From: Lachnoclostridium sp. UBA933 | GTDB lineage: Bacteria; Bacillota; Clostridia; Lachnospirales; Lachnospiraceae | Assembly (NCBI GenBank): GCA_002293545.1 | Contig: DBDL01000088.1 | Coordinates: 1 to 9,441 of the forward strand | Direction: 5' to 3' | DNA: 9,441 nt | Part shown: one piece after another, positions 8,592 to 9,441 of the stretch | How positions within the stretch are numbered: position 1 is the stretch's first letter | How the letters are laid out: the number at the start of each line of letters is the position of its first letter | Notes under the pieces: model-generated | Database searches by the model: none | The model's input: the letters and a program-made list of their open reading frames with translations, nothing else | Told to the model about the DNA's origin: nothing | Made by a program: the position numbers and the translations under genes

Positions 8592-8621
8592 ATAATATAC
8601 GCATATTTGTTCAAAGTTCAA
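8592..8621 (-). promoter_or_regulatory. Possible sigma-A-type promoter for ftsH
   Basis: Reading the minus strand, TTGAAC (8621-8616, 4 of 6 to TTGACA) and TATTAT (8597-8592, 5 of 6 to TATAAT) are separated by 18 bases. It lies in the 91-base gap after the DUF1846 gene and would give a leader of only about 14 bases before ftsH. A direct repeat TTTGAAC TTTGAAC (8622-8609) covers the -35 area. Consensus matches in AT-rich spacer are common by chance, so this is tentative. Confidence 0.35.
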
Positions 8622-8661
8622 ATGATCTGTTTTCCCGTATAAAACACTACTTGGGTTGTCT

Positions 8662-9441
8662 TTATTTTGTAAGATTGCCGAACCGGTTCTTTCGTTTCTG
8701 GTAAAGCGCTTCACAAGTTAAATTTACTTTCAACTTTCTCATCGTGTTTTGGTCGACATCGGATAATATGACTGTAGAGTGCGCTTCACAGCCTGCCATT
8801 TGCGGTAATTGCTTATATGCCAATTCTGCGGATGGGTTGGTGGAAGCGGATATAGATAATGCTATTAAAATCTCATCCGTGTGAAGTCTAGGGTTGCGGT
8901 TGCCAAGATGAGTTGTTTTCAATTTAGAGATAGGTTCGATAACGGAAGGCGCTATAATGTGAGCTTCATCATCAATTCCGGCAAGCGTTTTCAGTGCGTT
9001 CAGCAATGCGGCAGAAGCCGCTCCAAGTAAGTCAGAGGTTTTGCCGGTGACAATTCTTCCGTCAGTCAGTTCGATTGCGGCGGCAGGCAGTAAATCATCC
9101 TCCGGTGAGGTTACCTTTGCCTTTTTCCAAGCCGCATTTACAACTTTCCGGTTTTCCTTTGCAATCCCTGCCTGGTTCATCAGCAGTTCCATTTTATATA
9201 AGGCAGATTCGTCATATATTCCTAATTTTACATCACAAAGGACAGCATAATATCTCCGTATGATTTCCTGTTTGGCAGCTTCGCAAACAATTTCATCATC
9301 CGTAATGCAGTAGCCGATCATATTAACGCCCATATCAGTAGGGGATTTGTAAGGACTCTCACCGAAAATACGTTCAAATATCGCATTCAGGACAGGAAAA
9401 ATCTCCACATCACGATTGTAATTTACAGTCGTTTTCCCATA
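8662..9441 (-). CDS. DUF1846 (UPF0371) family protein, C-terminal half, 5' partial
   Basis: The frame is open to the right edge: 11 codons reading YGKTTVNYNRD precede the GTG at 9406-9408, so that GTG is an internal Val codon and the gene starts outside. The visible 259 residues are about half of a protein that I remember as roughly 500 residues. Recognisable conserved stretches include EIFPVLNAIFE, SPTDMGVNMIGYCI, the Gly-rich AIELTDGRIVTGKTS, HLGNRNPRLHTDEILIALS and GCEAHSTVIL. The family is widespread in Firmicutes and Actinobacteria; I know of no established function. It appears soluble, with no membrane segment in the visible part. The TAA at 8662-8664 lies 91 bases before ftsH in the same direction, with a possible promoter between, so an operon link is uncertain. 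Assignment is by recalled sequence similarity. Confidence 0.85.
   Translation of the reverse strand, partial: YGKTTVNYNRDVEIFPVLNAIFERIFGESPYKSPTDMGVNMIGYCITDDEIVCEAAKQEIIRRYYAVLCDVKLGIYDESALYKMELLMNQAGIAKENRKVVNAAWKKAKVTSPEDDLLPAAAIELTDGRIVTGKTSDLLGAASAALLNALKTLAGIDDEAHIIAPSVIEPISKLKTTHLGNRNPRLHTDEILIALSISASTNPSAELAYKQLPQMAGCEAHSTVILSDVDQNTMRKLKVNLTCEALYQKRKNRFGNLTK

Noticed and set aside
8571..8714. A 48-codon N-terminal extension of ftsH from a GTG at 8712-8714
   Set aside because: It has no ribosome binding site, overlaps the end of the DUF1846 gene by 53 bases, and adds a sequence unlike FtsH N-termini; the ATG at 8568-8570 has GGAG upstream.
9406..9408. GTG at 9406-9408 as the start of the DUF1846 gene
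   Set aside because: Eleven further in-frame codons to the right edge match the remembered family sequence, so this is an internal Val codon.
1..9441. A hidden mobile element, defence system or CRISPR array
   Set aside because: No transposase, integrase, nuclease-toxin or regularly spaced repeats were seen; every stretch of more than 100 bases is covered by a recognisable conserved gene.

Overview
The window looks like an ordinary chromosomal segment from a low-to-mid GC Gram-positive anaerobe, most likely a clostridium of the Lachnospiraceae type. This rests on three things: the class A penicillin-binding protein has the sequence style and Cys-containing tail that I associate with that family, ribosome binding sites are strong (GGGAGGG, AAAGGA), and the genes are densely packed. 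Family names come from reading motifs, not from a database search.

Layout. On the plus strand, the left edge cuts into a bifunctional penicillin-binding protein gene (1-1929, 5' end outside). A family 8 glycosyltransferase gene follows immediately (start chosen at 1935, end 2717), and its ribosome binding site lies inside the last codons of the penicillin-binding protein gene. The rest is on the minus strand and reads right to left: a DUF1846/UPF0371 gene cut by the right edge (8662-9441), ftsH (6657-8570), uvrC (4722-6593), rfbB/rmlB (3651-4682) and rfbD/rmlD (2765-3598). The two gene sets converge at 2718-2764, where I see no convincing terminator.

How the genes fit together. The penicillin-binding protein builds peptidoglycan. 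The glycosyltransferase, and the two dTDP-rhamnose enzymes (RmlB for the first step from dTDP-glucose, RmlD for the last reduction), suggest that this is partly a cell-envelope region. RmlA and RmlC, needed for the same pathway, are not in the window. FtsH (membrane quality-control protease) and UvrC (nucleotide excision repair nuclease) are housekeeping genes that share direction and close spacing (63 and 39 bases) with the rml genes, so co-transcription is possible. A possible promoter lies between the DUF1846 gene and ftsH.

There is no gene-free stretch over 300 bases; the longest gap is 91 bases. I saw no tRNA, rRNA, CRISPR array, insertion sequence or phage gene. I found no evidence of a new multi-gene system. 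The second-look points are modest: a nine-cysteine tail on the penicillin-binding protein, its overlap with a glycosyltransferase, an exact 20-base repeat inside rfbD, and a conserved gene of unknown function at the right edge.
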